A stretch of 64,000 bases of DNA from Polynucleobacter sp. TUM22923 (GCF_030295705.1 NZ_AP027274.1:62001-126000), one strand, 5' to 3'. Positions 18,938 to 30,130 are shown, counted from the stretch's first letter. The notes: generated by a model not told the origin, from the letters alone. A program made the numbers and translations.

Positions 18938-21265
18938 ATGGCAATCCCCCCACAAGACAAGCCACCATTGAATCGGCGATTTAGCCGGCAGCCCGACCGA
19001 CGCTCAACACAACAGCTAGTAGGGCGCTCAACATCAGGCAGTAACCCATTAGTGAAAGCATTGCTCATTATGGGTATGGTATTTGCAGTGGTGTGCATGC
19101 TAATGCTGGGTTACGCTTTCTTAATAGCTAAGCCTAATTTGCCTAAGATTTCAGCCTTGGTGGATTACAACCCTAAAACTCCCTTACGAATTTATACAGC
19201 CGATAAGGTGCTCATAGGTGAGTTTGGAGAGGAACGTCGCAAGGTCATTCCCCTCAATGAGATTCCGATAAAAATGCGCAATGCAGTCTTGGCTATTGAG
19301 GATGACCGTTTTTATTCGCATGGCGGAGTAGATTACGTTGGTATATTGCGAGCCACCTTAACGAACTTGCGAGGCAATTTGTCTCAGGGCGCCTCTACTA
19401 TCACCATGCAGGTCGCTCGTAATTTTTTCCTCAGTAATGAAAAAACCTTTAGCCGGAAAATTTATGAGGTGTTACTGGCCTGGGAGATCGAAGCCCAACT
19501 AAGTAAAGACAAGATTCTTGAAATCTACATGAATCAAATTTTCTTGGGTCAGCGAGCGTATGGTTTTTCTAGTGCAGCGCAAATTTATTTTGGTAAAGAG
19601 TTAAAAGATATTTCGATTGCAGAATCTGCGATGCTGGCGGGTTTACCGAAGGCTCCCTCCGCCTATAACCCAGTGAGTAATTTCCGTCGCGCAAAAATTC
19701 GCCAAGAATATATTTTGCAGCGCATGCGAGACCTAAGCTACATTACCCCAGAGCAATATCAAATAGCTATGGCCGAGGAGTTGCACATCCGCGGCCTTGG
19801 AAATGAGTTCAGTACTAGAGCTGACTTTCCATCGGAGATGGTGCGGCAATTATTGTTCACCCAATACGGTGAGGCAATCTACTCTCAGGGCATTGATGTT
19901 TACACCACTATCCTGAAGGCTGACCAAGATGCGGCTTATAAAGCAGTGCGTCGCGGTATTTTTGAATACGATCTGCGCCACGCGTATCGCGGCCCCGAGG
20001 GATTCATTGAGCTTCCCGAGGAAACTGTCAAGCGTCAACGTGCGATTGATGAGGCCCTGCTTGCACATCCGCAGCTAGACGATTTGCAGTCCGGCGTTGT
20101 GCTCGATGTCAAGCCTAAAGAGATGCAAGTGATGATCGCAACTGGGGACACTATCACTCTAAAAGGGGAGGGAATGAAATTGGCTACAGCCTCCTTGACA
20201 GATAGCACTCAACCAAAAAAACGCTTACGTGCCGGTGCAATTATTAGGCTGTTATCTGATAGTGGAATTTGGAAGTTGGCACAACTGCCTCAAGTAGAGG
20301 CAGCCTTTGTGTCAATGAATGCCGAGACGGGCGCGATACTTTCCTTAGTAGGTGGATTTGATTTTCGTCGCAATCAATTTAATCATGTAACGCAGGCACA
20401 GCGTCAGCCAGGCTCATCCTTTAAGCCATTCATTTATGCCGCTGCGATTGAAAAAGGTTTCTCACCTAGCACGATGGTCAACGATGCACCGCTGTCGATT
20501 GGAAGTATGGAGACCGGTAGTCAGGCATGGCAACCTAAAAACTATGACGGCAAGTACGATGGCATGATGCGTTTGCGAAATGCGCTGGCCAAATCTAAAA
20601 ATTTAGTCTCAGTCCGAATTATTCGCGCTATTGGCCCTTCTTATGCGCAGGACTACATTCAACGCTTTGGGTTTGAAGCCGAGAAACACCCTCCCTACTT
20701 AACCATGGCGCTCGGCGCTGGTTCAGTGACCCCATTGCAAATGGCTTCTGCTTACAGTGTTTTTGCTAATGGCGGCTATCGCATTGATCCTTACTTAATT
20801 AATAAGATGGTGGATTCAAAAGGGGTTGTCTTGTTCGAGGCAAAGCCAACCCAGGCAAAAGTAGATGCAACACGCGTACTGGATGCGCGCACCGCTTTTG
20901 TGATGGATAGCTTGCTTCAAGAAGTGACTAAGACCGGAACGGCTGCTAGTGCTAGAGCGAAGCTAGGAAGAAGTGACATTGCCGGTAAAACGGGCACTAC
21001 CAATGACTCTCATGACGCATGGTTTGCAGGATATAACCCAAAGGTGGTGGCTATTGCCTGGATTGGATTTGATAAGCCTGCCAGCTTAGGTGATCGAGAG
21101 ACTGGTGGCGGTCTTGCTTTGCCTATGTGGACTTCCTATATGGCAACTGCTCTACGAGACGAGCCACAACAGACGCGTGAAGTACCTGCAGGCGTTAGTC
21201 AATTGGACGGCGACTGGTTTATCCCTGAATTTTCCAATGGTAATGGGGTGCGCGAACTTCAGTAG
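18938..21265 (+). CDS. mrcA: Penicillin-binding protein 1A
   Basis: The 775-residue bifunctional PBP has a basic Pro/Arg-rich cytoplasmic N-terminus, one membrane anchor (about 42-66), a GT51 glycosyltransferase domain (catalytic EDDRFYSHGGVDY, then GASTITMQVARN), an OB-like insert, and a transpeptidase domain with PGSSFKP (active serine), the SKN motif (AKSKN) and KTGT. It polymerises and cross-links peptidoglycan. It is divergent from the secretin operon, the usual betaproteobacterial arrangement. No Shine-Dalgarno sequence is visible. A RAYT gene starts 12 bp after the stop. Confidence 0.95.
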   Translation: MAIPPQDKPPLNRRFSRQPDRRSTQQLVGRSTSGSNPLVKALLIMGMVFAVVCMLMLGYAFLIAKPNLPKISALVDYNPKTPLRIYTADKVLIGEFGEERRKVIPLNEIPIKMRNAVLAIEDDRFYSHGGVDYVGILRATLTNLRGNLSQGASTITMQVARNFFLSNEKTFSRKIYEVLLAWEIEAQLSKDKILEIYMNQIFLGQRAYGFSSAAQIYFGKELKDISIAESAMLAGLPKAPSAYNPVSNFRRAKIRQEYILQRMRDLSYITPEQYQIAMAEELHIRGLGNEFSTRADFPSEMVRQLLFTQYGEAIYSQGIDVYTTILKADQDAAYKAVRRGIFEYDLRHAYRGPEGFIELPEETVKRQRAIDEALLAHPQLDDLQSGVVLDVKPKEMQVMIATGDTITLKGEGMKLATASLTDSTQPKKRLRAGAIIRLLSDSGIWKLAQLPQVEAAFVSMNAETGAILSLVGGFDFRRNQFNHVTQAQRQPGSSFKPFIYAAAIEKGFSPSTMVNDAPLSIGSMETGSQAWQPKNYDGKYDGMMRLRNALAKSKNLVSVRIIRAIGPSYAQDYIQRFGFEAEKHPPYLTMALGAGSVTPLQMASAYSVFANGGYRIDPYLINKMVDSKGVVLFEAKPTQAKVDATRVLDARTAFVMDSLLQEVTKTGTAASARAKLGRSDIAGKTGTTNDSHDAWFAGYNPKVVAIAWIGFDKPASLGDRETGGGLALPMWTSYMATALRDEPQQTREVPAGVSQLDGDWFIPEFSNGNGVRELQ

Positions 21266-21277
21266 TTCGTTAGGGTA

Positions 21278-21982
21278 ATGGCACGACAGGCGCGTACGAT
21301 CATTCCTGGCCAAGCAATGCATGTGATGGTGCTTGGGAATAATCGGGAAACAATCTTTCTTAAAGATGCTGATCGTCGCATCTATTTAGACTGGTTGCGC
21401 GAAGCTGCTAAACAATTTTCTTGCTCCGTGCATGCATTTGCTTTGATGCCAAATCATGTTCACCTTTTGATAACACCCCAGCATGCTGATTCACTTGCTA
21501 AAACGATGCAGTCTTTGGGTCGACGTTATGTTCAATACTTTAATCAGCAGCAACATCGCTCTGGCACTATTTGGGAGGGGCGGTATCGATCGTCCTTGAT
21601 AGACCCCGATTATTTTTTGCGGTGTCAACGTTACATTGAGCTCAACCCAGTGAGATCGGGATTTGAGTCAAGTCCACAGGAATCTAGCTGGACTAGTTTT
21701 GGATCGCATATTAGTGGGACTGCCGAAACTTGGTTGGTGAACCATGAGCACTTTTGGAAATTGGGGAACACTCCCTTCGAAAGGCAAATGGCTTGGGCTA
21801 CCTTTGTAAAGGAAGGCGCCCCCCATTGGGAGGATCAACAAATTACAGAAGCCCTGCTACGCTCAAAGCCCTGGGTGAGTGATGTTTACGCACAAAAGCT
21901 TTTTAAGAGCAATCCCGAGCAGGCTAAGATTCGTCATCGGGGCCGCCCTAAGAAGATAACTTCAATTATTTCAATGGCTTAG
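21278..21982 (+). CDS. REP-associated tyrosine transposase (RAYT, Y1_Tnp family)
   Basis: The 234-residue product has the Y1 transposase hallmarks: MPNHVHLL with the metal-binding HVH at about residues 60-62, and RRYVQYFN with tyrosines at about 84 and 87, one of them the likely nucleophile. RYIELNPVRSG, usual in chromosomal RAYT proteins, is also present. The basic C-terminal end (HRGRPKKI) fits DNA binding. RAYTs are domesticated single-copy relatives of IS200/IS605 enzymes that process REP palindromes. A candidate inverted repeat lies downstream (22042-22100). No IS ends flank the gene. Confidence 0.9.
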   Translation: MARQARTIIPGQAMHVMVLGNNRETIFLKDADRRIYLDWLREAAKQFSCSVHAFALMPNHVHLLITPQHADSLAKTMQSLGRRYVQYFNQQQHRSGTIWEGRYRSSLIDPDYFLRCQRYIELNPVRSGFESSPQESSWTSFGSHISGTAETWLVNHEHFWKLGNTPFERQMAWATFVKEGAPHWEDQQITEALLRSKPWVSDVYAQKLFKSNPEQAKIRHRGRPKKITSIISMA

Positions 21983-22010
21983 AGAGTATTAGAGAGTATT
22001 AGAGGGGTAT
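21981..22010. repeat. Three tandem 10-bp repeats after the RAYT gene
   Basis: AGAGAGTATT occurs twice in a row, followed by a degenerate third unit AGAGGGGTAT. The first unit begins at the RAYT stop codon. The function is unknown. Confidence 0.85.
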
Positions 22011-22041
22011 GACCAGATCTGTTTTCCTCGGCAAGATACTG

Positions 22042-22100
22042 ACTCTGTCCCTTTTATAATTTCACTTTGGAGTTCAACCCATAATTAAATGGGACAGAGT
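22042..22100. repeat. Inverted repeat downstream of the RAYT gene (candidate REP-type element)
   Basis: ACTCTGTCCC at 22042-22051 is the exact reverse complement of GGGACAGAGT at 22091-22100; pairing extends with one mismatch into the TTTT/AAAT flanks. The arms are 39 bp apart and enclose a TATAAT at 22055-22060 that could be the -10 box for gltB. A position directly behind a RAYT gene is typical for the elements these proteins act on; substrate status is inferred. Confidence 0.6.
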
Positions 22101-22188
22101 GATTTTATTTCTATTGCATCAGCATGGGTATTCCCCTATATTTGATCTTCTAAAAGTAATCAAGCCACTAAAGGCGCTCGGAAATATC

Positions 22189-25100
22189 ATGACTATCCAA
22201 ATTCAATCACCACTTCGCCCCATCGCTCACGGACTTTATGACCCTCAAAATGAGCACGATGCGTGCGGCGTAGGATTTGTTGCGCATATCAAAGGTAAAA
22301 AATCCCACGAGATCGTTGCTCAAGGATTACAGATTCTGGAGAACTTAGACCACCGGGGTGCTGTGGGTGCAGATCCGTTAATGGGTGATGGCGCTGGGAT
22401 ACTGATTCAGACTCCAGATTTGCTGTATCGAGAAGAAATGGCGAAGCAAGGAATTGCGTTGCCACCTTTTGGTGAATATGGCGTCGGTATGATTTTCTTG
22501 CCAAAAGAGCATGCCTCACGCTTGGCTTGCGAGCAAGAGCTAGAACGTACAGTACGTTTAGAGGGGCAGGTCGTTTTGGGTTGGAGAGATGTTCCAATCG
22601 ACGTTAAGCTACCAATGTCGCCAACAGTCAGAATGACAGAGCCATTTATTCGTCAAATTTTTATTGGGCGCGGACGCGACATCATGACTACCGATGCATT
22701 AGAGCGTAAGCTTTATGTCATTCGCAAAACTGCTAGTCACGCCATTCAGGATTTACATTTAAAACATGGCAAAGAATATTTCGTGGCATCAATGTCAGCC
22801 CGTACTATTGTGTACAAAGGGTTGTTATTAGCAAACCAAGTAGGCGCCTATTACCAGGATTTGAAAGATTCACGTACGGTTTCTGCATTGGCTTTGGTGC
22901 ACCAACGATTCTCAACAAATACCTTCCCAGCATGGGAATTGGCTCACCCATATCGCATGATTGCGCACAACGGCGAGATCAATACAGTTAAGGGTAATGT
23001 GAATTGGGTTAACGCTCGCGAGGGTGCAATTAGCTCTCCAGTACTCGGTGACGATTTGAAGAAATTGTGGCCACTCATTTATCCTGGCCAATCAGATACG
23101 GCCTGCTTTGATAACTGCTTAGAGTTATTGGTAATGGCGGGCTATCCATTAGCCCAGGCCATGATGATGATGATCCCAGAAGCCTGGGAGCAGCATGCAT
23201 TAATGGACGAAAATCGTCGCGCTTTTTATGAGTACCACGCTTCTATGATGGAGCCATGGGATGGACCAGCGGCTATGGCATTTACAGATGGCCGTCAAAT
23301 TGGGGCAACATTAGACCGCAATGGATTACGCCCAGCACGTTACTACGTAACGGATGATGACTTAGTCATCATGGGTTCTGAAGCCGGTGTACTGCCGATT
23401 CCTGAGAGTAAGATTGTTCAAAAATGGCGCTTGCAGCCAGGCAAGATGTTCATGATTGACATGGAGCAAGGGCGCATCATTGATGACATCGAGCTTAAAA
23501 ATGCCGTGTCAAAAGCAAAGCCTTATAAGAGTTGGATTGATGCAGTACGCGTTAAGCTTGACGAAGTAGATGCCAGTAAGGCTGACTTGATCGAAGAAAA
23601 AGCAAGCATTCGTCCAGCGGCAAAATTATTAGATCGCCAGCAAGCTTTTGGTTACACACAAGAAGATATTAAATATCTCATGGCCCCAATGGCGATGAAT
23701 GGCGAAGAGGCAATCGGGTCAATGGGGAACGATAGTCCCTTAGCTGTACTCTCTAGTAAGAACAAGCCTCTTTACAATTACTTTAAGCAATTATTTGCCC
23801 AGGTAACTAATCCGCCGATTGATTCGATTCGTGAAAATATGGTGATGTCTTTGGTTTCATTTATTGGGCCAAAACCCAATTTATTGGATACGAACAATAT
23901 CAACCCACCAATGCGTTTAGAAGTAAGTCAGCCGATTTTAGACTTTAACGACATCACAAAGATTCGTCACATTGGGCACTACACCAACGGCAAATTTAGT
24001 TCATATGAGTTGGATATTTGCTATCCAGCATCTTGGGGTAAAGAAGGCATTGAGGCGCGCTTAGCTTCACTCTGTGCAGAAGCGGCAGATGCTGTGCGCT
24101 CGGGTTACAACATTTTAATTGTGAGTGATCGCCAAGTTGACGAGGCGCACGTTGCGATTCCGGCATTGTTGGCTACCTCAGCAATTCATCAACACTTGGT
24201 TGAAAAAGGATTGCGCACTAGCGTTGGTTTAGTAGTTGAAACTGGCAGTGCACGTGAAACACATCATTTCGCGCTTTTGGCTGGCTATGGAGCAGAAGCA
24301 ATTCATCCATACCTCGCCCTAGAAACATTGGCCGAAATGGCTAAAGGCCTGTCTGGTGATTTATCGCCAGAAAAAGCGGTTAAGAATTTTGTTAAAGCGG
24401 TTGGTAAGGGCTTGCAAAAAGTGATGTCCAAAATGGGCATCTCTACCTACATGTCTTACACCGGCTCGCAAATCTTTGAAGCGATTGGTTTAAATCATGA
24501 TGTGATTGATCATTACTTTAAGGGCACACCATCCAATGTGGGCGGCATCGGTGTATTCGAAGTAGCCGAGGAGGCTCTGCGGATGCATCAATCTGCGTTT
24601 AGTGCCGACCCAGTTTTGACCAATATGTTGGAAGCGGGTGGTGAGTATGCTTTCCGTATTCGGGGTGAGGATCATATGTGGACGCCCGATACGATTGCGA
24701 AGCTGCAGCACTCAACCCGCGTCGGCATTGAGAAGGGCTATCAAACTTACAAAGAGTATGCAAACCTGATAAACGATCAAACCAAGCGCCAAATGACTTT
24801 ACGGGGTTTATTCGAGTTCAAGTTGGATCCGGCTAAAGCGATTCCGTTGGATGAAGTGGAATCGGCAAAAGAAATCGTGAAACGCTTTGCAACAGGCGCG
24901 ATGTCTTTAGGCTCTATTTCTACCGAAGCCCATGCTACTTTAGCGATTGCAATGAATCGCATTGGCGGTAAATCGAATACTGGCGAAGGCGGCGAAGACC
25001 CTAATCGTTACGTCAATGAACTCAAGGGTATTCCAATTAAAAAAGGAGAAACCTTAGCGAGTATTTTGGGTAGTGATGTTGTGGAAGCGAACATCCCTTT

Positions 25101-26934
25101 ATTGGATGGCGATTCATTACGCTCCAAAATTAAGCAGGTGGCTTCAGGTCGTTTCGGCGTAACAACGGAATACTTGCGTTCTGCTGATCAAATTCAGATC
25201 AAAATGGCGCAAGGTGCCAAGCCAGGCGAAGGTGGTCAATTACCAGGCGGCAAGGTTTCCGATTACATTGGCAAGCTGCGCTTTTCTGTTCCTGGTGTTG
25301 GCTTGATTTCTCCGCCACCTCACCATGATATTTATTCCATTGAAGATATTGCGCAGTTAATTCATGATTTAAAGAACGTGAACCCTGCAGCTGATATTTC
25401 AGTCAAGCTTGTTTCTGAGGTCGGTGTCGGCACTATTGCAGCCGGTGTTGCTAAGGCAAAAGCAGATCACGTTGTGATTGCTGGGCATGACGGTGGTACT
25501 GGTGCTTCACCACTATCCTCCATTAAGCATGCAGGATCTCCATGGGAGTTGGGTTTAGCAGAAACCCAGCAAACTTTAGTACTGAACGGTTTGCGTAGTC
25601 GTATTCGTGTTCAGGCCGATGGTCAGATGAAGACCGGGCGTGACGTCGTCATTGGCGCATTACTGGGCGCAGATGAATTTGGTTTTGCAACAGCCCCACT
25701 AGTAGTTGAAGGTTGCATCATGATGCGCAAGTGTCACCTTAATACTTGTCCAGTGGGTGTTGCTACTCAAGATCCAGAATTGCGTAAAAAGTTCTCTGGT
25801 AAGCCAGAGCACGTAGTGAACTTCTTCTTCTTTATTGCTGAAGAAGTGCGCGAAATTATGGCGCAACTGGGTATTCGCAAGTTCGATGATTTGATTGGGC
25901 GAGTTGACTTCTTAGATACCCTTAAGGGGATCGATAACTGGAAAACCCATGGCTTGGATTTCAGTAAGATTTTTGCTGAGCCACAGGTCGCTGCTGATGC
26001 ACCTCGCTATCAGATCCTCACTCAAGAGCATGGCTTGGGCAGTGCCTTGGATAATATTTTGATCGAGAAGAGCGAGCCTGCAATTCAACGTGGCGAGAAA
26101 GTTTCCTTTATCGTTCCGGTAAAGAATGTGAACCGTACAGTGGGCGCGATGCTTTCTGGTGAAGTAGCTCAGCGTTATGGCCATGCTGGTTTGCCTGATG
26201 ACACGATTCATATTCAATTGAACGGTACTGCTGGACAAAGCTTTGCAGCATTTCTAGCCCACGGCATCACGCTAGATTTAGTGGGTGATGGTAATGACTA
26301 TGTTGGCAAGGGCTTATCTGGTGGACGTGTCATTGTGCGTGCACCACATGAATTCCGTGGCGATACGGCGAAGAATATTATTGTGGGTAATACCGTCCTG
26401 TACGGCGCGATTAGTGGCGAAGCATTCTTTAATGGCGTTGCTGGCGAGCGTTTTGCAGTGCGTAACTCAGGTGCGACTACTGTTGTAGAAGGCACTGGCG
26501 ACCACGGTTGCGAATATATGACAGGTGGAACCGTAGTCGTTCTCGGCGCAACTGGGCGTAACTTTGCTGCTGGTATGAGTGGGGGTATTGCTTACGTGTA
26601 TGACGAAGATGGTTTATTCGAAAAGCGCTGCAATACTAGTATGGCCAGCCTGCACAAAGTACTGCCCTCTGCAGAGCAAATTGCTGATATGCCTCAGTCT
26701 CAGTGGCATGCTCCTGTTGATGTGAAGGATGGTGGTGAGCGTTTGACCGATGAGCAAATTTTGAAGAACTTGATTGAGCGCCATTTCCGTCACACGGGTT
26801 CCGAGCGCGCAAAAGTCCTTTTAGCGGATTGGGATAATGCGCGCAGTCGTTTTGTGAAGGTGCTGCCTACTGAGTACAAGCGTGCCTTAGGTGAGTTATG
26901 GGAAAAAGCGCAAAACAAAACAGTTGCTGCGTAA
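22189..26934 (+). CDS. gltB: Glutamate synthase (NADPH), large subunit
   Basis: I start at ATG 22189, 1581 residues; the frame upstream to 22099 runs into the inverted repeat and is not GltB-like. The first 25 residues are a propeptide removed to expose Cys26 (DACGVGF), the amidotransferase nucleophile. Next come the central and FMN-binding synthase domains ([25 protein letters not shown]), the 3Fe-4S cysteines (CHLNTCPVG), and a C-terminal beta-helix GXXGXXXG domain. It makes glutamate from glutamine and 2-oxoglutarate with GltD, encoded 52 bp downstream. Confidence 0.97.
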   Translation: MTIQIQSPLRPIAHGLYDPQNEHDACGVGFVAHIKGKKSHEIVAQGLQILENLDHRGAVGADPLMGDGAGILIQTPDLLYREEMAKQGIALPPFGEYGVGMIFLPKEHASRLACEQELERTVRLEGQVVLGWRDVPIDVKLPMSPTVRMTEPFIRQIFIGRGRDIMTTDALERKLYVIRKTASHAIQDLHLKHGKEYFVASMSARTIVYKGLLLANQVGAYYQDLKDSRTVSALALVHQRFSTNTFPAWELAHPYRMIAHNGEINTVKGNVNWVNAREGAISSPVLGDDLKKLWPLIYPGQSDTACFDNCLELLVMAGYPLAQAMMMMIPEAWEQHALMDENRRAFYEYHASMMEPWDGPAAMAFTDGRQIGATLDRNGLRPARYYVTDDDLVIMGSEAGVLPIPESKIVQKWRLQPGKMFMIDMEQGRIIDDIELKNAVSKAKPYKSWIDAVRVKLDEVDASKADLIEEKASIRPAAKLLDRQQAFGYTQEDIKYLMAPMAMNGEEAIGSMGNDSPLAVLSSKNKPLYNYFKQLFAQVTNPPIDSIRENMVMSLVSFIGPKPNLLDTNNINPPMRLEVSQPILDFNDITKIRHIGHYTNGKFSSYELDICYPASWGKEGIEARLASLCAEAADAVRSGYNILIVSDRQVDEAHVAIPALLATSAIHQHLVEKGLRTSVGLVVETGSARETHHFALLAGYGAEAIHPYLALETLAEMAKGLSGDLSPEKAVKNFVKAVGKGLQKVMSKMGISTYMSYTGSQIFEAIGLNHDVIDHYFKGTPSNVGGIGVFEVAEEALRMHQSAFSADPVLTNMLEAGGEYAFRIRGEDHMWTPDTIAKLQHSTRVGIEKGYQTYKEYANLINDQTKRQMTLRGLFEFKLDPAKAIPLDEVESAKEIVKRFATGAMSLGSISTEAHATLAIAMNRIGGKSNTGEGGEDPNRYVNELKGIPIKKGETLASILGSDVVEANIPLLDGDSLRSKIKQVASGRFGVTTEYLRSADQIQIKMAQGAKPGEGGQLPGGKVSDYIGKLRFSVPGVGLISPPPHHDIYSIEDIAQLIHDLKNVNPAADISVKLVSEVGVGTIAAGVAKAKADHVVIAGHDGGTGASPLSSIKHAGSPWELGLAETQQTLVLNGLRSRIRVQADGQMKTGRDVVIGALLGADEFGFATAPLVVEGCIMMRKCHLNTCPVGVATQDPELRKKFSGKPEHVVNFFFFIAEEVREIMAQLGIRKFDDLIGRVDFLDTLKGIDNWKTHGLDFSKIFAEPQVAADAPRYQILTQEHGLGSALDNILIEKSEPAIQRGEKVSFIVPVKNVNRTVGAMLSGEVAQRYGHAGLPDDTIHIQLNGTAGQSFAAFLAHGITLDLVGDGNDYVGKGLSGGRVIVRAPHEFRGDTAKNIIVGNTVLYGAISGEAFFNGVAGERFAVRNSGATTVVEGTGDHGCEYMTGGTVVVLGATGRNFAAGMSGGIAYVYDEDGLFEKRCNTSMASLHKVLPSAEQIADMPQSQWHAPVDVKDGGERLTDEQILKNLIERHFRHTGSERAKVLLADWDNARSRFVKVLPTEYKRALGELWEKAQNKTVAA

Positions 26935-26986
26935 GTAAGTTAACCAATACATATAGACAGTCAGAAAAGAAAACTAAGGATTCGAT

Positions 26987-28450
26987 ATGGGTAAAGTCAC
27001 TGGATTTATGGATTTTGAGCGCGTAGCAGAAACCTACGAAGCACCAGTAAAACGTCTTCATCATTACAAAGAGTTTGTAGTGACATTGACAGATGCAGAA
27101 GCTAAGGTACAGGGTGCCCGTTGTATGGACTGCGGCATTCCTTTTTGCAATAGCGGTTGCCCTGTGAACAACATCATTCCCGATTTCAACGATCTGGTAT
27201 TTCAAAATGATTGGAAGAATGCATTGGATGTATTGCAATCAACCAATAACTTTCCGGAGTTCACTGGCCGCATTTGTCCAGCACCTTGTGAAGCTGCGTG
27301 CACATTAGGTATTAACAGTGAAGCCGTAGGGATTAAGTCAATCGAACATGCCATTATTGATAAAGGCTGGGAAAATGGTTGGGTTGTTCCGCAGCCACCA
27401 AAAACCAAGACCGGTAAAAAGATTGCAGTAGTGGGCGGTGGCCCCGCTGGTATGGCAACAGCACAGCAATTGGCCCGCGTTGGTCATGATGTCACGGTAT
27501 TTGAAAAAAACGACCGTGTCGGTGGATTGTTGCGCTACGGTATTCCCGATTTCAAAATGGAAAAATGGTTGATCGACCGTCGTGTTGAGCAGATGCAGGC
27601 CGAAGGCGTGAAGTTTGAAACAGGTGTTTTCGTAGGTAAAGAGGCGATGGGAGTTGAGGTCAAAAATTACTCAACTAAAACAGTCTCACCTGATCAGCTG
27701 ATGAAAGACTTCGATGCTGTCGTTATTACCGGTGGCGCTGAGCAGCCTCGTGATCTACCTGTACCTGGCCGTGAGTTGGCTGGTGTGCACTATGCCTTGG
27801 AGTTCTTAATTCCGCAGAACAAAGAGAACGCCGGCGATCTTAAGAATGAGATTCGAGCAACTGACAAGCATGTTGTCGTCATCGGTGGCGGAGATACGGG
27901 ATCTGACTGTGTGGGTACTTCAAATCGGCATGGTGCAGCGCAAATTACGCAGTTTGAATTATTGCCACAGCCCCCAGAAGTAGAAAACAAGCCATTAGTG
28001 TGGCCATATTGGCCAACCAAGTTACGCACTTCCTCTTCCCATGAAGAGGGTTGTGAGCGTGATTGGTCTGTCGGAACCAAGCGTTTTGAAGGAAAAGATG
28101 GCAAGTTGGAGAAGCTGATTGGCGTTCGTTTGGAGTGGAAAGACGGAAAGATGTCAGAAGTGCCCAATTCTGAATTTGAGATTAAGGCTGATTTAGTCCT
28201 ATTGGCGATGGGTTTTGTATCCCCTGCCCAACAAGTCTTGAATGCCTTTGGTGTGGAAAAAGATGCCCGTGGTAACGCAAAAGCGACAGTGGATGGTCAA
28301 AATGCCTATCAAACCAATGTACCCAAGGTATTTGCTGCTGGCGATATGCGTCGCGGCCAATCCTTAGTAGTTTGGGCTATTCGTGAGGGTCGTCAGTGCG
28401 CCCAAGCAGTAGATGAGTATTTAATGGGGTCTTCCGTCCTGCCGCGATAA
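26987..28450 (+). CDS. gltD: Glutamate synthase (NADPH), small subunit
   Basis: The 487-residue product has N-terminal 4Fe-4S cysteines ([15 protein letters not shown], about 46-60), an FAD-binding [10 protein letters not shown] near 150 and an NADPH-binding GGGDTGSDC near 300. It feeds electrons from NADPH through FAD and Fe-S clusters to GltB. AAGGA precedes the ATG. The gene ends 10 bp before mlaF. No oddities. Confidence 0.97.
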   Translation: MGKVTGFMDFERVAETYEAPVKRLHHYKEFVVTLTDAEAKVQGARCMDCGIPFCNSGCPVNNIIPDFNDLVFQNDWKNALDVLQSTNNFPEFTGRICPAPCEAACTLGINSEAVGIKSIEHAIIDKGWENGWVVPQPPKTKTGKKIAVVGGGPAGMATAQQLARVGHDVTVFEKNDRVGGLLRYGIPDFKMEKWLIDRRVEQMQAEGVKFETGVFVGKEAMGVEVKNYSTKTVSPDQLMKDFDAVVITGGAEQPRDLPVPGRELAGVHYALEFLIPQNKENAGDLKNEIRATDKHVVVIGGGDTGSDCVGTSNRHGAAQITQFELLPQPPEVENKPLVWPYWPTKLRTSSSHEEGCERDWSVGTKRFEGKDGKLEKLIGVRLEWKDGKMSEVPNSEFEIKADLVLLAMGFVSPAQQVLNAFGVEKDARGNAKATVDGQNAYQTNVPKVFAAGDMRRGQSLVVWAIREGRQCAQAVDEYLMGSSVLPR

Positions 28451-28460
28451 TGTGAGGGAT

Positions 28461-29315
28461 ATGAACCGCTACACGTCGAACTCAGTGAATACCAAGCAAG
28501 ATTCTTCAAGCGAGATCGTGGTTTCTATTGAGGATGTGAACTTTGCTTACGACTTAGGTGGGAGACAAATCCTATCTGGACTCAATATGGAGTTCCGTCG
28601 CGGCCAAGTGGTTGCGGTGATGGGTGGTTCGGGGTGCGGTAAGACTACTATCTTGCGCCTGATTGGTGGGCAGTTTGCAGCCCAGTCAGGTCAAGTGCTG
28701 TTCGAAGGTGCTGATATTGGCAAAATGAATGCGGCTGAACTGATGGCCGCGCGCCGTCGTATGGGTATGCTCTTCCAGTTTGGCGCGCTATTCACCGACC
28801 TCAGTGTTTTTGAAAACGTCGCCTTTCCGTTGCGTGAGCATACTGATTTGACGGAAGCTTTGTTGCGCTCTTTAGTTCTGATGAAATTAAATGCAGTGGG
28901 TTTACGGGGTGCGCGAGATTTAATGCCTTCGCAAATTTCTGGTGGTATGGCGCGTCGTGTAGCTTTAGCAAGAGCCATTGCATTAGATCCACCTTTGATT
29001 ATGTATGACGAGCCCTTTGCAGGATTAGATCCCATTTCATTGGGTATTACTGCTCGCTTGATTCGTGACTTAAATAGTGCCTTAGGAGCAACTAGCCTTT
29101 TGGTCACCCACGATGTTGAGGAAACATTTGAAATCGCAGATTACGTGTATTTCATTGCCAATGGTCGGATTGGTGCACAAGGCACACCAGAAGAATTGAG
29201 CCGCTCAACAGATCCTTTTGTCCGTCAGTTTTTAGATGCGTCACCAGATGGTCCTGTGCCATTTCATTACCCAGGGCAAACTCTTGAAGACGATTTTGGG
29301 GTGAAGGCACTATGA
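28461..29315 (+). CDS. mlaF: Phospholipid ABC transporter ATP-binding protein MlaF
   Basis: I choose ATG 28461 (MNRYTSN) because GAGGG lies just upstream; GTG 28452 is an alternative. The 284-residue ATPase has Walker A GGSGCGKTT, the signature ISGGMARRVALARA and Walker B LIMYDEPFAGLDP, matching the MlaF (YrbF) subgroup. It powers inner-membrane phospholipid transport that maintains outer-membrane lipid asymmetry. It overlaps mlaE by 4 bp. Confidence 0.95.
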   Translation: MNRYTSNSVNTKQDSSSEIVVSIEDVNFAYDLGGRQILSGLNMEFRRGQVVAVMGGSGCGKTTILRLIGGQFAAQSGQVLFEGADIGKMNAAELMAARRRMGMLFQFGALFTDLSVFENVAFPLREHTDLTEALLRSLVLMKLNAVGLRGARDLMPSQISGGMARRVALARAIALDPPLIMYDEPFAGLDPISLGITARLIRDLNSALGATSLLVTHDVEETFEIADYVYFIANGRIGAQGTPEELSRSTDPFVRQFLDASPDGPVPFHYPGQTLEDDFGVKAL

Positions 29316-30109
29316 ATATGCTGCACAAATCCATCGATCTCCTAGGAGATCTAGGATTTTTCGTACGTCACAATCTCACCAGCTTAGGCCTTGCTGCACG
29401 CATGTTTGCGGCCGTGATCGTGCGCTCTGGATTTTTATTAAAACGACCCCGCCTGGTATGTGATCAGATTTTATTCGTCGGCAATCACTCTTTTGTAATC
29501 ATTGCTGTATCTGGCTTATTCGTTGGCTTTGTGCTGGGCTTGCAGGGGTATTACACCTTGAACCGCTATGGCTCGGAGCAGGCCTTAGGTCTACTGGTTG
29601 CGCTTTCACTGACCCGTGAATTAGGTCCCGTTATTACTGCCTTGTTATTTGCTGGTCGAGCCGGTACTTCACTGACAGCAGAGATTGGCTTGATGAAAGC
29701 CGGTGAGCAATTAAGCGCTATGGAAATGATGGCTGTTGATCCGCTTAGTCGTGTGATCGCCCCACGACTTTGGGCGGGTATTATTGCAATGCCTATTTTG
29801 GCAACGATTTTTACTGCAGTAGGGGTGATGGGTGGTTACTTTGTAGGGGTTCCGCTGATTGGTGTGGACTCTGGTGCGTTTTGGTCGCAGATGCAAGGGG
29901 GCGTTGATCTTTTCTCGGATATAGGCAATGGCTTGATCAAAAGTCTGGTGTTTGGTGTGGCCGTCACTTTTATTGCGCTTTATCAGGGCTATGAATCAAA
30001 ACCTACTCCCGAAGGTGTTTCGCAAGCGACTACTCGTACCGTGGTGATCTCTTCTTTATCAGTTTTAGCATTAGATTTTTTGCTAACCGCAATGATGTTC
30101 TCGAATTAG
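29312..30109 (+). CDS. mlaE: Phospholipid ABC transporter permease MlaE
   Basis: This 265-residue membrane protein has the MlaE marks (FVGFVLGLQGYYTLNRYGSE, LVALSLTRELGPVITALLFAGRAGTS and AEIGLMKAGEQLSAMEMMAVDP). It is the permease of the MlaFEDB complex, with about five to six helices. The ATG overlaps the mlaF stop (ATGA), so translation is coupled. An N-terminal amphipathic stretch precedes the first helix, as in the family. Confidence 0.96.
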   Translation: MNMLHKSIDLLGDLGFFVRHNLTSLGLAARMFAAVIVRSGFLLKRPRLVCDQILFVGNHSFVIIAVSGLFVGFVLGLQGYYTLNRYGSEQALGLLVALSLTRELGPVITALLFAGRAGTSLTAEIGLMKAGEQLSAMEMMAVDPLSRVIAPRLWAGIIAMPILATIFTAVGVMGGYFVGVPLIGVDSGAFWSQMQGGVDLFSDIGNGLIKSLVFGVAVTFIALYQGYESKPTPEGVSQATTRTVVISSLSVLALDFLLTAMMFSN

Positions 30110-30130
30110 AAAGTATGAACTAGGACTCTT

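Noticed and set aside
22099..22188. In-frame extension of gltB upstream of 22189
   Set aside because: Runs through the inverted repeat, is not GltB-like and would disturb the short propeptide before Cys26.
27790..28167. 125-codon open frame on the minus strand inside gltD
   Set aside because: Fully antisense to a conserved enzyme gene, no ribosome binding site, low-complexity Ser/Pro composition; a shadow frame.
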